DNA from: a virus
DNA: 38,896 nt
IMG/VR virus record: IMGVR_UViG_3300021371_000935
Location: 1-38,896 of that record
Direction: 5' to 3' (one strand)
In this document: piece after piece, positions 22,957-30,720 of the stretch
Numbering within the stretch: position 1 is the first letter of the stretch
How the letters are laid out: every line of letters begins with the position of its first letter
Made by a program: the position numbers and the translations under genes
The notes under the pieces: generated by a model
Told to the model about the DNA's origin: nothing
Database searches by the model: none
Seen by the model: only the letters and a program-made list of their open reading frames with translations

Positions 22957-23934
22957 ATGGCTACAAAATTGAAGTTGACAGATGAAAGGAGCTATTTCAA
23001 GCCTTTCAACTACGCTTGGGCATACGATGCTTGGCTAAAGCACGAACAGTCTCATTGGTTACACACAGAAGTACCAATGAACGAAGATGTAAAAGATTGG
23101 AAATCAAAACTGTCTGATGCAGAAAAAGGATTTCTTACTAACATCTTCCGTTTCTTTACTCAAGGTGATATCGATGTGGCGGGTGGTTATGTAAATAACT
23201 ACTTGCCTAACTTCCCACAGCCTGAAGTTAGAATGATGCTCGCAGGGTTTGCTGCTCGTGAGGCTCTTCATGTAGCAGCATATTCCCACCTCATTGAGAC
23301 ATTGGGCATGCCTGAGTCTACTTACAATGAGTTTCTTGAATACGAAGCGATGAAAGAGAAACACGATTATCTTCAAGAACTTTCGATGGAGACACAAGAC
23401 AAGACAACAATCGCTACTAACATTGCGGCGTTTTCAGCATTTACTGAAGGTATGCAGTTGTTCTCGTCTTTCATTATGTTGTTGAACTTTCCACGCCATG
23501 GTAAGATGAAAGGCATGGGTCAGATTGTTACTTGGTCAATCGTAGACGAAACTTTACACGCCGAGAACATGATTAAATTATTCCGTGAATATGTAAACGA
23601 GAACATTGACCTGTGGAACGATAGCCTCAAAGGTAAGATTTATACTATCGCAGAGAAGATGGTAGAATTAGAAGATCAGTTCATTGATCTAGCGTTTGCG
23701 ATGGGTGCTATGGAGAATCTAACCTCAGAAGATGTGAAGAAGTACATTCGTTACATCTGTGACAGAAGATTGATTAGTCTTGGACTCAAGGGCATCTTTA
23801 AAGTTAAGAAGAATCCATTGCCGTGGGTAGAAGAAATGATTAATGCTCCTACTCACACAAACTTTTTTGAGAATAGAGCAACTGATTATGCTCGTGGAGC
23901 ACTTTCAGGTAATTGGGGAGACGTTTGGGCATGA
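22957..23934 (+). CDS. nrdB: class I ribonucleotide reductase, small (radical) subunit
   Basis: 325 residues of the ferritin-like R2 fold. Metal and radical residues can be placed: Asp71, Glu102 and His105 (REALHVAAYS), with Tyr109 at the radical-tyrosine position, the same spacing as E. coli D84/E115/H118/Y122; the second metal half shows VDETLHAENM. This is the partner of NrdA. It starts 4 bases after the nitroreductase gene with only a weak ribosome-binding site; its TGA overlaps the next ATG. Confidence 0.94.
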   Translation: MATKLKLTDERSYFKPFNYAWAYDAWLKHEQSHWLHTEVPMNEDVKDWKSKLSDAEKGFLTNIFRFFTQGDIDVAGGYVNNYLPNFPQPEVRMMLAGFAAREALHVAAYSHLIETLGMPESTYNEFLEYEAMKEKHDYLQELSMETQDKTTIATNIAAFSAFTEGMQLFSSFIMLLNFPRHGKMKGMGQIVTWSIVDETLHAENMIKLFREYVNENIDLWNDSLKGKIYTIAEKMVELEDQFIDLAFAMGAMENLTSEDVKKYIRYICDRRLISLGLKGIFKVKKNPLPWVEEMINAPTHTNFFENRATDYARGALSGNWGDVWA

Positions 23935-24359
23935 CCGAATGGGAAGTATTGAAAGATAGATGGATACAATATTATGTTAAGGTAGCAAAAGATACCGCAT
24001 TGTTATCTTCTGCTAAAAAACTACAAGTAGGGTGTGTCATTGTACGAGACAACAGAATACTGTCAATAGGATACAATGGTACTCCCTCTGGTTGGGACAA
24101 TTGTTGTGAAGAGAATGGTAAAACAAAACCTGAAGTCCTTCACGCAGAAGCAAATGCGCTAATGAAGTTATGTAGCTCAACAGAGTCAAGCCTACGTGCT
24201 ACATTGTTTGTCACTCATACTCCATGTATTGAGTGTGCTAAACTTATCTATCAAGCTGGCATCTCGCAAGTGTACTATATAAATGAGTATAACGCAACAA
24301 AAGGTTGTGGACAGGAGTTTTTAGAAAAGGCGGGAATAAGATGTCAGATAGTATCATAA
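23931..24359 (+). CDS. cd: dCMP deaminase
   Basis: 142 residues. HAEANAL supplies the zinc His and catalytic Glu, and PCIECAK the two zinc Cys, the cytidine/deoxycytidylate deaminase signature. It converts dCMP to dUMP, the substrate for ThyX, so three steps of dTTP supply (NrdAB, deaminase, ThyX) lie in one operon. ATG 23931 overlaps the nrdB stop (ATGA), preferred over an upstream in-frame start at 23913. Confidence 0.93.
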   Translation: MTEWEVLKDRWIQYYVKVAKDTALLSSAKKLQVGCVIVRDNRILSIGYNGTPSGWDNCCEENGKTKPEVLHAEANALMKLCSSTESSLRATLFVTHTPCIECAKLIYQAGISQVYYINEYNATKGCGQEFLEKAGIRCQIVS

Positions 24360-24529
24360 TCAATAAAACTGTAGAATGCGAAGAGTGTGAGGCAGAATAT
24401 AAAGTACGCCACGACATGTCAGACAGGCATTATGTAGTAAGTTTTTGTTCTTTTTGTGGTGCAGAGTTAGAGATTGAAGCATCGCTCGATGACTTCATAG
24501 ATGAAGAAGATATAGAGGAAGATTGGTAA
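24341..24529 (+). CDS. small zinc-ribbon protein with acidic tail
   Basis: 62 residues. CEEC (about residues 12-15) and CSFC (about 36-39) form a likely zinc ribbon; the last 20 residues are almost all Asp/Glu. ATG 24341 lies inside the deaminase gene end (19-base overlap). Similar small zinc proteins are frequent in T4-like marine phages, with no known job. Overlaps the next gene by 1 base. Confidence 0.7.
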   Translation: MSDSIIINKTVECEECEAEYKVRHDMSDRHYVVSFCSFCGAELEIEASLDDFIDEEDIEEDW

Positions 24530-24741
24530 TGACAAAATGGCATGGGGGCAAGGGTTCAGCACGCCGCAAGGGTGCTGACGATAAAAAGTTCGCCGATAAC
24601 TGGGACAAAATCTTCAGCAAGAAGAACGATACTGACCTGAAGTTTACGACTGCTGAAGACTTTATAAATAGTGTTTCTGATGATGAAGGAACACTAGATG
24701 ACAGTGAAGAAAAGGAAGCCGAAGGAGAAACAGGTACATAG
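24529..24741 (+). CDS. small conserved phage protein
   Basis: 70 residues. The basic start TKWHGGKGSARRKGADDKKF is a pattern I recall from small phage proteins of unknown role; the C-terminal half is acidic. ATG 24529 overlaps the upstream TAA. The late promoter and hairpin at 24663-24696 lie inside its 3' part, and it overlaps the next gene by 44 bases in another frame. Confidence 0.65.
   Translation: MTKWHGGKGSARRKGADDKKFADNWDKIFSKKNDTDLKFTTAEDFINSVSDDEGTLDDSEEKEAEGETGT
24663..24670 (+). promoter_or_regulatory. T4-type late promoter inside a coding region
   Basis: Exact TATAAATA within the preceding gene. RNA would begin near 24676, leaving 22 bases with AAGGA before ATG 24698. The attached hairpin supports a real promoter rather than chance. 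Confidence 0.65.
24669..24696 (+). promoter_or_regulatory. hairpin hiding the ribosome-binding site of the GIY-YIG gene
   Basis: TAGTGTTTC (24669-24677) pairs with GGAACACTA (24688-24696), 9 positions with one T-G wobble. The GGA of the ribosome-binding site is in the 3' arm, and the ATG begins 2 bases later. RNA begun near 24676 would lack the 5' arm. Confidence 0.6.
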
Positions 24742-25042
24742 AGTTTATTGTACTTATTTTCCAGACGGCACATACTACATAGGTTATTCAGGCAAAACAC
24801 AACGCCTGTATGAAAAATATTATGGGTCTTCAAAGTATGTCTTAGAGTACGAAGGACAACTTGAGAAGGAAACTATTGCAGAGTTCGACAAGAAGTCGTG
24901 GGCTAAAATGCAAGAGTTTCTCCTACAGTGGCAACAACGACACGATCCTAAGTGTTTAAATTCCATGCTCAACATTCGCCTGAACAAAGAACCTCTGGCT
25001 GATTTCGAGCCCATAGAGTGGACACCAAAATGTTATTCATAG
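24698..25042 (+). CDS. GIY-YIG-like small protein
   Basis: 114 residues. VYCTYFPDGTYYIGYSGK (about residues 16-33) resembles the GIY...YIG core of GIY-YIG nucleases, followed by YEKYYGSSKYVLEY. The catalytic Arg and Glu are not certain: R36 and E39 (QRLYEKYYG) are candidates. It is short, with no DNA-binding extension seen. The start has AAGGA 7 bases upstream, inside the hairpin described. It could be a stand-alone homing or repair nuclease, or a non-catalytic relative. Overlaps the next gene by 13 bases. Confidence 0.6.
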   Translation: MTVKKRKPKEKQVHRVYCTYFPDGTYYIGYSGKTQRLYEKYYGSSKYVLEYEGQLEKETIAEFDKKSWAKMQEFLLQWQQRHDPKCLNSMLNIRLNKEPLADFEPIEWTPKCYS

Positions 25043-25977
25043 CACTTTTACTATTTTCGGCATTGGCAGTATCTACAGTAGCAGGTTATTTTTCGATTGT
25101 CGGTCTCATGGCAATCTTTCCTGCAGCAGCAGAACCTATTCTCGCAATGGGTGTTGTATTAGAGGTAGCGAAACTTGTCACGGCATCGTGGCTGTATCGA
25201 TACTGGAACAAAACAGCACTCGCCATGAAGTCATACTTTACGGTTGCTGTCATCATTCTGTCCGTCATCACATCGATGGGCATCTTTGGCTTTCTCAGTA
25301 AAGCACACCTCGAGCACAGCGTCTCTACAGGCGATAACACACTACAAGTCGCTAGGCTTGATAGACGCATAGAAACTGAGCAGAGACGTATAGCAGACGC
25401 AGAGACGGTACTAGCACAGTTAGACGACACAGTACAAACACTCATAGACTACGACAGAATTCGTGGTGATGATGGTGCGATAGCTACAAGAGAGAGCCAA
25501 GCAGCAGAAAGGGAGGAATTGAACGCCTCAATTGACGCAGCAGTAGCAGCCATTGACGCCTTGTCGGAAGAAAAACTAGTACTGGAGACAGAGCAATTGC
25601 TAATTGAGGTTGAGGTCGGGCCTCTATTATATGTTGCCGAAATGGTATATGGCGACACAGATAAAGAAACACTTGACAAAACTGTCAGGTTTGTTATAAT
25701 ACTATTAATACTTGTATTTGACCCGTTGGCTATCTTGCTTGTTGTAGCGGCTAATATGAGCATGAAAGAGCGTAAAGGTGAAAGTATCACGTTTATATCA
25801 GAGAAAGACTTAGAGCCAGATGTAGAAGAGTTCGGCATCGAAGAGCCTGAATCTGAGACTGAACCAGAAAATGATATGGAAATCACCGAAGACGATATGC
25901 AACATGTACAGCGACTTGATAGACGAGTCCGCAGAAAACTTGAATGGTTAATTGATAAGAAAGGAACTAAAGTATGA
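25030..25977 (+). CDS. multi-span membrane protein with coiled coil
   Basis: 315 residues from ATG 25030 (GTG 25018 possible). N-terminal hydrophobic spans (about residues 2-22, 27-50 and 66-88), a long coiled coil (about 100-190), another strong span (about 213-235) and an acidic tail. The VGLMAIFPAAAEPILAMGVV and ITSMGIFGFLSKAHLEH stretches match a membrane protein family conserved in marine T4-like phages. Function unknown; remodelling of the host membrane is possible. A promoter-like TTGACA-16-TATAAT lies inside (25673-25700), read here as probably chance. Confidence 0.7.
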   Translation: MLFIALLLFSALAVSTVAGYFSIVGLMAIFPAAAEPILAMGVVLEVAKLVTASWLYRYWNKTALAMKSYFTVAVIILSVITSMGIFGFLSKAHLEHSVSTGDNTLQVARLDRRIETEQRRIADAETVLAQLDDTVQTLIDYDRIRGDDGAIATRESQAAEREELNASIDAAVAAIDALSEEKLVLETEQLLIEVEVGPLLYVAEMVYGDTDKETLDKTVRFVIILLILVFDPLAILLVVAANMSMKERKGESITFISEKDLEPDVEEFGIEEPESETEPENDMEITEDDMQHVQRLDRRVRRKLEWLIDKKGTKV

Positions 25978-26261
25978 ACTACCACCGTGAAAGAAATGAA
26001 GCAGCATGGCAAGGCAAGGTATTAGATTATCTGAATCGCTACGAGTGCAATGTCCAGTTTGAAAAAGCTGATGGCACAGTGCGTGATATGAAGTGTACTC
26101 TACAAGAGTCTATTGTGCCGGAAACAAAAGGCACCGGAAAGGCAAAGGCTACCGGCATTCTTACCGTGTTCGACACAGAGAAGCAAGGCTGGAGAACTAT
26201 CAAATTTGATAAGGTCATTGATTTTTCTATTCAAAATGAGTATGTTAGATCAGCAGATTAA
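25974..26261 (+). CDS. DUF2693-type SH3-like small protein
   Basis: 95 residues. VQFEKADGTVRDMKCTLQES (about residues 22-41) and VFDTEKQGWRTIKFDKVIDF (about 66-85) match the DUF2693 family of phages and plasmids, predicted SH3-like beta barrel. The role is unknown; modulation of host transcription or translation is speculation. ATG 25974 overlaps the upstream TGA. Ends just before a strong early promoter. Confidence 0.7.
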   Translation: MNYHRERNEAAWQGKVLDYLNRYECNVQFEKADGTVRDMKCTLQESIVPETKGTGKAKATGILTVFDTEKQGWRTIKFDKVIDFSIQNEYVRSAD

Positions 26262-26264
26262 TGC

Positions 26265-26293
26265 TTGACATAGTGACTCCTAGGTGTTATAAT
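26265..26293 (+). promoter_or_regulatory. sigma70-type early promoter of the repeated family
   Basis: TTGACA 26265-26270, 17-base spacer, TATAAT 26288-26293 preceded by TGT. The upstream block TTAATGC is shared with the promoters at 5980 and 38383. Serves the operon from 26325. Confidence 0.85.
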
Positions 26294-26324
26294 TACGGAT
26301 GTAATGAAAATAAGGAGTCCTATA

Positions 26325-27425
26325 ATGGCAAAACGACAACGCAGTACTTACGTTCTCCCAGAACCTAAATGGCGAGAATTCAAAGAGTACACAGACGAGG
26401 CAGACCGTGAGGCAGCATTTCGTGACTGTGAGTATTTCACTCACTACGAAGTTGCCGACAAGTCTGGTGTGCCTCACATCAAGAAGTGGATGAAGGCGAA
26501 CTTTTCAGCAGATGATGTAACAAGCATTCTGAAGTCGCCTGATTCTACTTTCTATTCTATCGCAAAGTATGGTTACATTTGGTCTAAGCTCGGCTACATG
26601 ACACAGGCACATGAAAACTACCTTCACTCTATCAAAGATGATTTGGTAGCAAAAGGCAATGCTTATGTTGCCGACAAAGAAGAAGCACCTAAAGTCGTGC
26701 CTATCAGAAAAAATCTTGATAACTTTCTCGATGGTGTAGAAGATGCACAGGCTACGATTGCACAGAACGGCAAAGTCAATATAGAATCATTTGTTGAAGG
26801 CTACAAACTCAACGCAGCAGAACTTACAACAGCCTACACAAAGCTAGATGAAATGGCATTTGAGTGGCGTGAACTGTTGGCTCTTCGCAATCTCAAAGGC
26901 GAACTTAGTGAGTGGGACAAGCAGTTAGTAGAAGGCTACAGTCATCTTAAACTGTCACTGGTTAAAAAGCTCGTAGAGTTTTATTCTCAATTACAAACAG
27001 GTCTACTTGAGACTAAACAGTCAAAGAAGATTGTCCGTATTCGCCGTAAGAAGCCTACAGACAAAACAAAGATTGTTCGCCGTCTCAAGTATCTCAAGGA
27101 GTTTGCCGAACTTAACCTCAAGTCAGTTGATCCTGTAGCCATCATTGGTGCAAGTGAAGTGTGGGTGTATGACACTGCTCGTAAAAAGATCGGTGTGTAT
27201 GCGTCAGAGTATGAAGGTACGCTAAGTGTGAAAGGCACCAGTATAGATAACTATTCAGAAGCAAAGTCTTATGAGAAGACAATGCGAAAGCCTGAGACAC
27301 AGATGCCTGAATTTATGGCAGCTCGCAAGAACGGACTGCACAAATATGTTGACACGATTCGTGGCAAGAAACTCGCACCTCGCAAGCGATTACTTCCTTC
27401 GATGGTTATTGTGAGGGTTATATAA
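26325..27425 (+). CDS. conserved marine T4-like phage protein, unknown function
   Basis: 366 residues from ATG 26325, with AAGGAG 8 bases upstream. Basic, helical N-terminal and middle parts (residues 1-270), with RKKPTDKTKIVRRLKYLKEF, then a strand-rich block IIGASEVWVYDTARKKIGVY and LSVKGTSIDNY, and KTMRKPETQMPEF near the end. I recall the family as widely conserved in marine T4-like phages without known role. Early promoter and position directly before RNase H suggest a DNA-replication or nucleic-acid function (inference). Confidence 0.7.
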   Translation: MAKRQRSTYVLPEPKWREFKEYTDEADREAAFRDCEYFTHYEVADKSGVPHIKKWMKANFSADDVTSILKSPDSTFYSIAKYGYIWSKLGYMTQAHENYLHSIKDDLVAKGNAYVADKEEAPKVVPIRKNLDNFLDGVEDAQATIAQNGKVNIESFVEGYKLNAAELTTAYTKLDEMAFEWRELLALRNLKGELSEWDKQLVEGYSHLKLSLVKKLVEFYSQLQTGLLETKQSKKIVRIRRKKPTDKTKIVRRLKYLKEFAELNLKSVDPVAIIGASEVWVYDTARKKIGVYASEYEGTLSVKGTSIDNYSEAKSYEKTMRKPETQMPEFMAARKNGLHKYVDTIRGKKLAPRKRLLPSMVIVRVI

Positions 27426-27426
27426 C

Positions 27427-28323
27427 ATGATGGTAGTGGACTTTAATCAAGTAGCAATTGCTACATTCATGGGTGAGATGGGTCATCGTGGCGGTTCAGA
27501 CATCGAGGTCAATTTGCCATTGATGCGTCACATGATACTCAACACAATACGCTCATACAAAAACAAATTCTCAGATGAATTTGGTGATGAGGTAGTAATT
27601 GCCTGCGACAACAAACGCTATTGGCGTAGAGATATATTCCCTTACTACAAGGCACACCGAAAGAAAGCACGAGATGACAGCGCCCATGATTGGTCTGCTA
27701 TATTCGAGGCACTCAATACTATTCGTCAGGAATTAGATGAGTACTTTCCTTATCCTGTAATCGATGTTGACGGCGCTGAGGCTGATGATGTTATCGGTAC
27801 ACTCGCTGAGTATTCACAGACAGCAGGCGAAGGCGGTGGTTTGTTTGATGAAGGCACACAGATTCCTTTTCTAGTGTTGTCAGGTGACCATGACTTCAAT
27901 CAGTTACAGAAGTGGAGCAATGTGAAACAGTACTCGCCTGCACAGAAGAAGTGGATCAAAATCAAAGAGCCTGCTGAACAAGTATTGATGGAACACATCA
28001 TCACAGGAGATAAAGGTGACGGTGTGCCTAACATGCTTTCGGCAGACAATTGTTTTGTTGAAGGCGTTAGGCAAAAGTCTATTCGTAAGAATCTACTAGC
28101 AGAGTGGAAGAAAACTCCTCCTGAGAAGTGGATCACTGCTGATATGTCTCACGGTTACAATCGTAATCAAATGCTTGTAGACTTAACTAAGACTCCACAA
28201 GACATCAAAGATGAGATTATAAGTAGTTACGAACGGCAACAGGGAGGCGATAAGTCTCAACTATTAAATTATTTTATCAAGCACAAAATGAAGAACATGC
28301 TTGAGGTGATGGCCGACTTCTAG
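27427..28323 (+). CDS. rnh: T4 RNase H-type 5'-3' exonuclease
   Basis: 298 residues (T4 RNase H 305). FEN1/PIN-like nuclease that removes RNA primers from lagging-strand fragments. Acidic metal-binding motifs are visible: VVDFNQ near the N terminus, DGAEADDVIG (about residues 117-126), SGDHDFNQLQ (about 152-161) and GDKGDGVPN (about 194-202). ACDNKRYWRRD is the family's bridging region. ATG 27427 or 27430; GAGGG lies about 10 bases before. Intact. Confidence 0.92.
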   Translation: MMVVDFNQVAIATFMGEMGHRGGSDIEVNLPLMRHMILNTIRSYKNKFSDEFGDEVVIACDNKRYWRRDIFPYYKAHRKKARDDSAHDWSAIFEALNTIRQELDEYFPYPVIDVDGAEADDVIGTLAEYSQTAGEGGGLFDEGTQIPFLVLSGDHDFNQLQKWSNVKQYSPAQKKWIKIKEPAEQVLMEHIITGDKGDGVPNMLSADNCFVEGVRQKSIRKNLLAEWKKTPPEKWITADMSHGYNRNQMLVDLTKTPQDIKDEIISSYERQQGGDKSQLLNYFIKHKMKNMLEVMADF

Positions 28324-28331
28324 GAGAAATT

Positions 28332-28481
28332 ATGAGCAATAGAGAAGTGTTAATTGAAGTTGACACATTGAAAGAAACAGATGAGCAGCGAAAGGCAAGA
28401 GAACTCGCAGAAATCAAAGCTGAGTTTGCTATGCTCATAGAACAAGATGAGTTAGAATCTTTTGGAGATGAAGATGAATAA
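28332..28481 (+). CDS. 49-residue acidic protein
   Basis: Short ORF with AGGAG 5 bases upstream, between the RNase H gene and the next gene, which it overlaps by 8 bases. Highly charged, helical (TDEQRKARELAEIKAEFAML), acidic tail. No family known; tight packing and a good ribosome-binding site support translation. Confidence 0.6.
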   Translation: MSNREVLIEVDTLKETDEQRKARELAEIKAEFAMLIEQDELESFGDEDE

Positions 28482-29016
28482 TAATTTTAGACAAGTAGAC
28501 GAAGGCTTTAAGTGGGTGTTCGATGCCGACAAGCCAGAGGAACAAGTAGAACGACTCAAGACATGGGCTTCTAAGAATCAGACAGTTGTGCCAATGGTTC
28601 GTCTGGGTGTAGGTGCTGAGAAAGTAGACTGGCAATTGCCAGAAGGTTTGCCAGAGACAGCAAAGATTCAAGATGATATTCCTGCAGGCATGGGCGAGAC
28701 TACATTAATGCTTGAATGGCGCAGAGTGAAGCAGTTTATTGATCCTACTAGCAATATGAGCAATCTACCGCCATGGAAGCGTGAACAACAGTGGGTCAAT
28801 ATTCTCGAAGCAGTACAACACGAAGAAGCTAAGATTCTCACCGCAGTTAAAGATGGAGAGTTATTGAAACTCTATCCTAAACTAGAGAAGTGTCTGCCAA
28901 TCCTCGGAATCGAGGAGTATAATAAACCGCCTCGAAAAAGTGCCAAGAAAAAGCCTGTTACAAAAACTCCTAGAGCTAGGAAAGGCAAATCAGCCCCAGA
29001 CGAAGTGGTTATCTGA
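28474..29016 (+). CDS. conserved T4-like phage protein (DUF6433-type)
   Basis: 180 residues. ATG 28474 has GGAG 6 bases before it. The sequence contains FRQVDEGFKWVFDADKPEEQ near the start, AKIQDDIPAGMGETTLMLEWRR and FIDPTSNMSNLPPWKRE in the middle, and PRKSAKKKPVTKTPRARKGK at the basic end; I recall this as a family restricted to T4-like phages (DUF6433 from memory). Neighbouring RNase H suggests an early DNA-related role; a basic tail would fit nucleic-acid binding. Confidence 0.7.
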   Translation: MNNNFRQVDEGFKWVFDADKPEEQVERLKTWASKNQTVVPMVRLGVGAEKVDWQLPEGLPETAKIQDDIPAGMGETTLMLEWRRVKQFIDPTSNMSNLPPWKREQQWVNILEAVQHEEAKILTAVKDGELLKLYPKLEKCLPILGIEEYNKPPRKSAKKKPVTKTPRARKGKSAPDEVVI

Positions 29017-29465
29017 TGAGAAATTTCGTGCATTTAACAGAAGAACAAATCGCACCTTATATTAAGGATGATCCTGTTCGACCGCATCTTTCTGCTGAGT
29101 TTAGAACAAGTGGCAGAAATAAAGCATTTGCACTAGTCGAAGACAACGAAGTTCTTGCCATAGTATGTTGTGCATTGACATTCGGTGTACCTACTGAAGA
29201 GAAAGACTTAACATCAAAAGAAGGAAAAGAGATGATTTTGTCACCTTATACTGTTTGGTCTTACAAGAAGGGAGCAGGCAGACAGATTATTGAATGTCTG
29301 CTTCGCTTTGTACAGCAAGAGCATCAAGAAATTTCAAGAAGCTATTGGCCTAGAGTTGTTACACTGTCGCCTAAGACAGAGATGGCAGAAAATTTTCATT
29401 TGAAGAATGGAGCGAAGATGATCGGAGACAACGAAAATTCAAATAACTTTGAGTATATTCTCTAG
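29016..29465 (+). CDS. GNAT-like N-acetyltransferase
   Basis: 149 residues. Strands and the AVWSYKKGAGRQII-like turn (about residues 78-92, WSYKKGAGRQIIE) resemble the acetyl-CoA pyrophosphate loop of GNAT enzymes, and SPKTEMAENFHLKNGAKMIG near residues 122-141 matches the usual C-terminal 'A.nFy.k.GF' end. Substrate unknown. It ends tail-to-tail with the minus-strand gene: both stops share CTAG at 29462-29465. Confidence 0.6.
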   Translation: MRNFVHLTEEQIAPYIKDDPVRPHLSAEFRTSGRNKAFALVEDNEVLAIVCCALTFGVPTEEKDLTSKEGKEMILSPYTVWSYKKGAGRQIIECLLRFVQQEHQEISRSYWPRVVTLSPKTEMAENFHLKNGAKMIGDNENSNNFEYIL

Positions 29466-29962
29466 TCTTCAGGACGATACTTGTCGTACTTCATTCCAAG
29501 TTGATAGCCTTCGGGTAGTGGCTCATGTTTAGGAACTAGGAAAGCTCCTTCTGGGCCACATATCCAACGCTTACGTACACGTTTCTTCCAAGCATCATGC
29601 ATCTTTTGTCGGGTAGAGTCTTTGTGCTTTCTACCGTACATAGGATTCATGTAGTCTTGGCGTGTGCCTGTCATAGTCTTTTTAATCTTAGACTTATGAG
29701 ATTCTGTTAGACCGTCTTTGTGTCCGTGATTAGCCTTCACGCCTGCGCCTATCTTTAGCTTAGTCTCTTCAGTGTGCTTAGACTTTGCTCGTGCTTTGTC
29801 AATGTCAACTTCTATTTTATTCTTAGCGGCATAGTCACGCACTGCCTCTACAGTGGCAGCACGAGTGAGCATCTCACGAGGCTTAGGTACCTTGTGAACG
29901 TCTTTATTCTCGACTATGTAATGACCTTCCTTGGTCTTGAATAAAAAGTATGACTTGTTCAT
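29462..29962 (-). CDS. NUMOD3-type DNA-binding protein without a visible nuclease core
   Basis: 166 residues. Three copies of the NUMOD3-like pattern are visible: KHTEETKLKI (62-71), LTESHKSKIKKTM (85-97) and NPMYGRKHKDSTRQKM (106-121). These modules bind DNA in homing endonucleases. No GIY-YIG, HNH or LAGLIDADG core is seen; the N-terminal 55 residues look like a small unrelated domain. It follows the nuclease-like gene on the minus strand with an ATGA overlap, so the two are cotranslated. A split homing endonuclease is the favoured reading (inference). Confidence 0.7.
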   Translation of the reverse strand: MNKSYFLFKTKEGHYIVENKDVHKVPKPREMLTRAATVEAVRDYAAKNKIEVDIDKARAKSKHTEETKLKIGAGVKANHGHKDGLTESHKSKIKKTMTGTRQDYMNPMYGRKHKDSTRQKMHDAWKKRVRKRWICGPEGAFLVPKHEPLPEGYQLGMKYDKYRPED

Positions 29963-30696
29963 TTTTCAAATGGGTTATTTTTTGATGTACCAGGCTTTAT
30001 TGAATAATTACTGTATGGCATTTTTACGATTTTTATTTCAGGCTGTACTTCATAAAAGTCTGATCTCAAACCTATTCTCATTTTAAAATCGCCTCTACCG
30101 GACAATAAAGGAATATTTGCTGGTAGTTTTAAAGGATTTTGATTTCCTATTCGGTAGAAATCATCGCCTGCTTGCATGTAGTATGCTGGCTCTGCTTTTC
30201 CAACTAAGTAGTGTTGAGTCACCATTTTACCCAAATCAACATTTTTTATATCAAGTATGTACTGAGTTTTATTTTTAAAAAACTTTTTCATAACATCTAA
30301 TGGCACAGCATCTGGATCTTTTAGTCCGCCTTTAGTGGTTGGTATTTTGGGATTTTTTATTCCAGAAAATTTAGCAAGGTCTGCAATAAACTTCTTCACT
30401 TCTCTTGACTCTGATAGGTATTTTATTGCAAAATCTTTTATGGGCGACTGTTCTCCAGGAGCATATGATGCAGTCCATTTCTTGCCGTCCCATGCCACTC
30501 GTGGATTTCCTAAATTGTCAGTGTGGCTCATCTTAACTTCAACCCAAACAGGTTTAGTTACTTTTTTGTTATTGTGCTCTGTAATCAGAACATCTGCAAA
30601 CTTTACGCTTACTTTCGGTCTTTCAGCAGTGACGCCAGGTGTAGCATCTATTGCATCTGCTACGTCTTTTTCATACTTATCTGACTTTGCACTCAT
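29959..30696 (-). CDS. PD-(D/E)XK-like nuclease
   Basis: 245 residues. Glu9 in KYEKDVADAI, Asp35 in FADVLITE and Glu53-x-Lys55 in VWVEVKMS give the E...D...ExK layout of restriction-endonuclease-fold nucleases. The remainder includes KMVTQHYLVGKAEPAYYMQ and FKMRIGLRSDFYEVQPEIK. Similar proteins occur in marine T4-like phages. ATG 30696 has AAAGGAG upstream and is served by the minus-strand late promoter at 30721-30728. Homing, DNA degradation and packaging-linked cutting are all possible. Confidence 0.65.
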   Translation of the reverse strand: MSAKSDKYEKDVADAIDATPGVTAERPKVSVKFADVLITEHNNKKVTKPVWVEVKMSHTDNLGNPRVAWDGKKWTASYAPGEQSPIKDFAIKYLSESREVKKFIADLAKFSGIKNPKIPTTKGGLKDPDAVPLDVMKKFFKNKTQYILDIKNVDLGKMVTQHYLVGKAEPAYYMQAGDDFYRIGNQNPLKLPANIPLLSGRGDFKMRIGLRSDFYEVQPEIKIVKMPYSNYSIKPGTSKNNPFEK

Positions 30697-30720
30697 TTAA
30701 CGCTCCTTTAAACTGTATAC

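Noticed and set aside
24278-24285. TATAAATG near the end of the deaminase gene
   Set aside because: One mismatch to the late element, inside a gene, and no good spacing to the next start.
25673-25700. TTGACA-16-TATAAT inside the membrane protein gene
   Set aside because: Lies in a conserved membrane-helix coding stretch, lacks the shared flanking blocks of the other early promoters and has a 16-base spacer; could be weakly active but is not supported.
25449-26012. 187-codon open frame on the minus strand
   Set aside because: Antisense to the membrane protein gene; Ser/Thr-rich shadow composition and no start signal.
30335-30700. 121-codon open frame on the + strand
   Set aside because: Antisense to the PD-(D/E)XK-like gene, which has clear motifs, ribosome-binding site and promoter.
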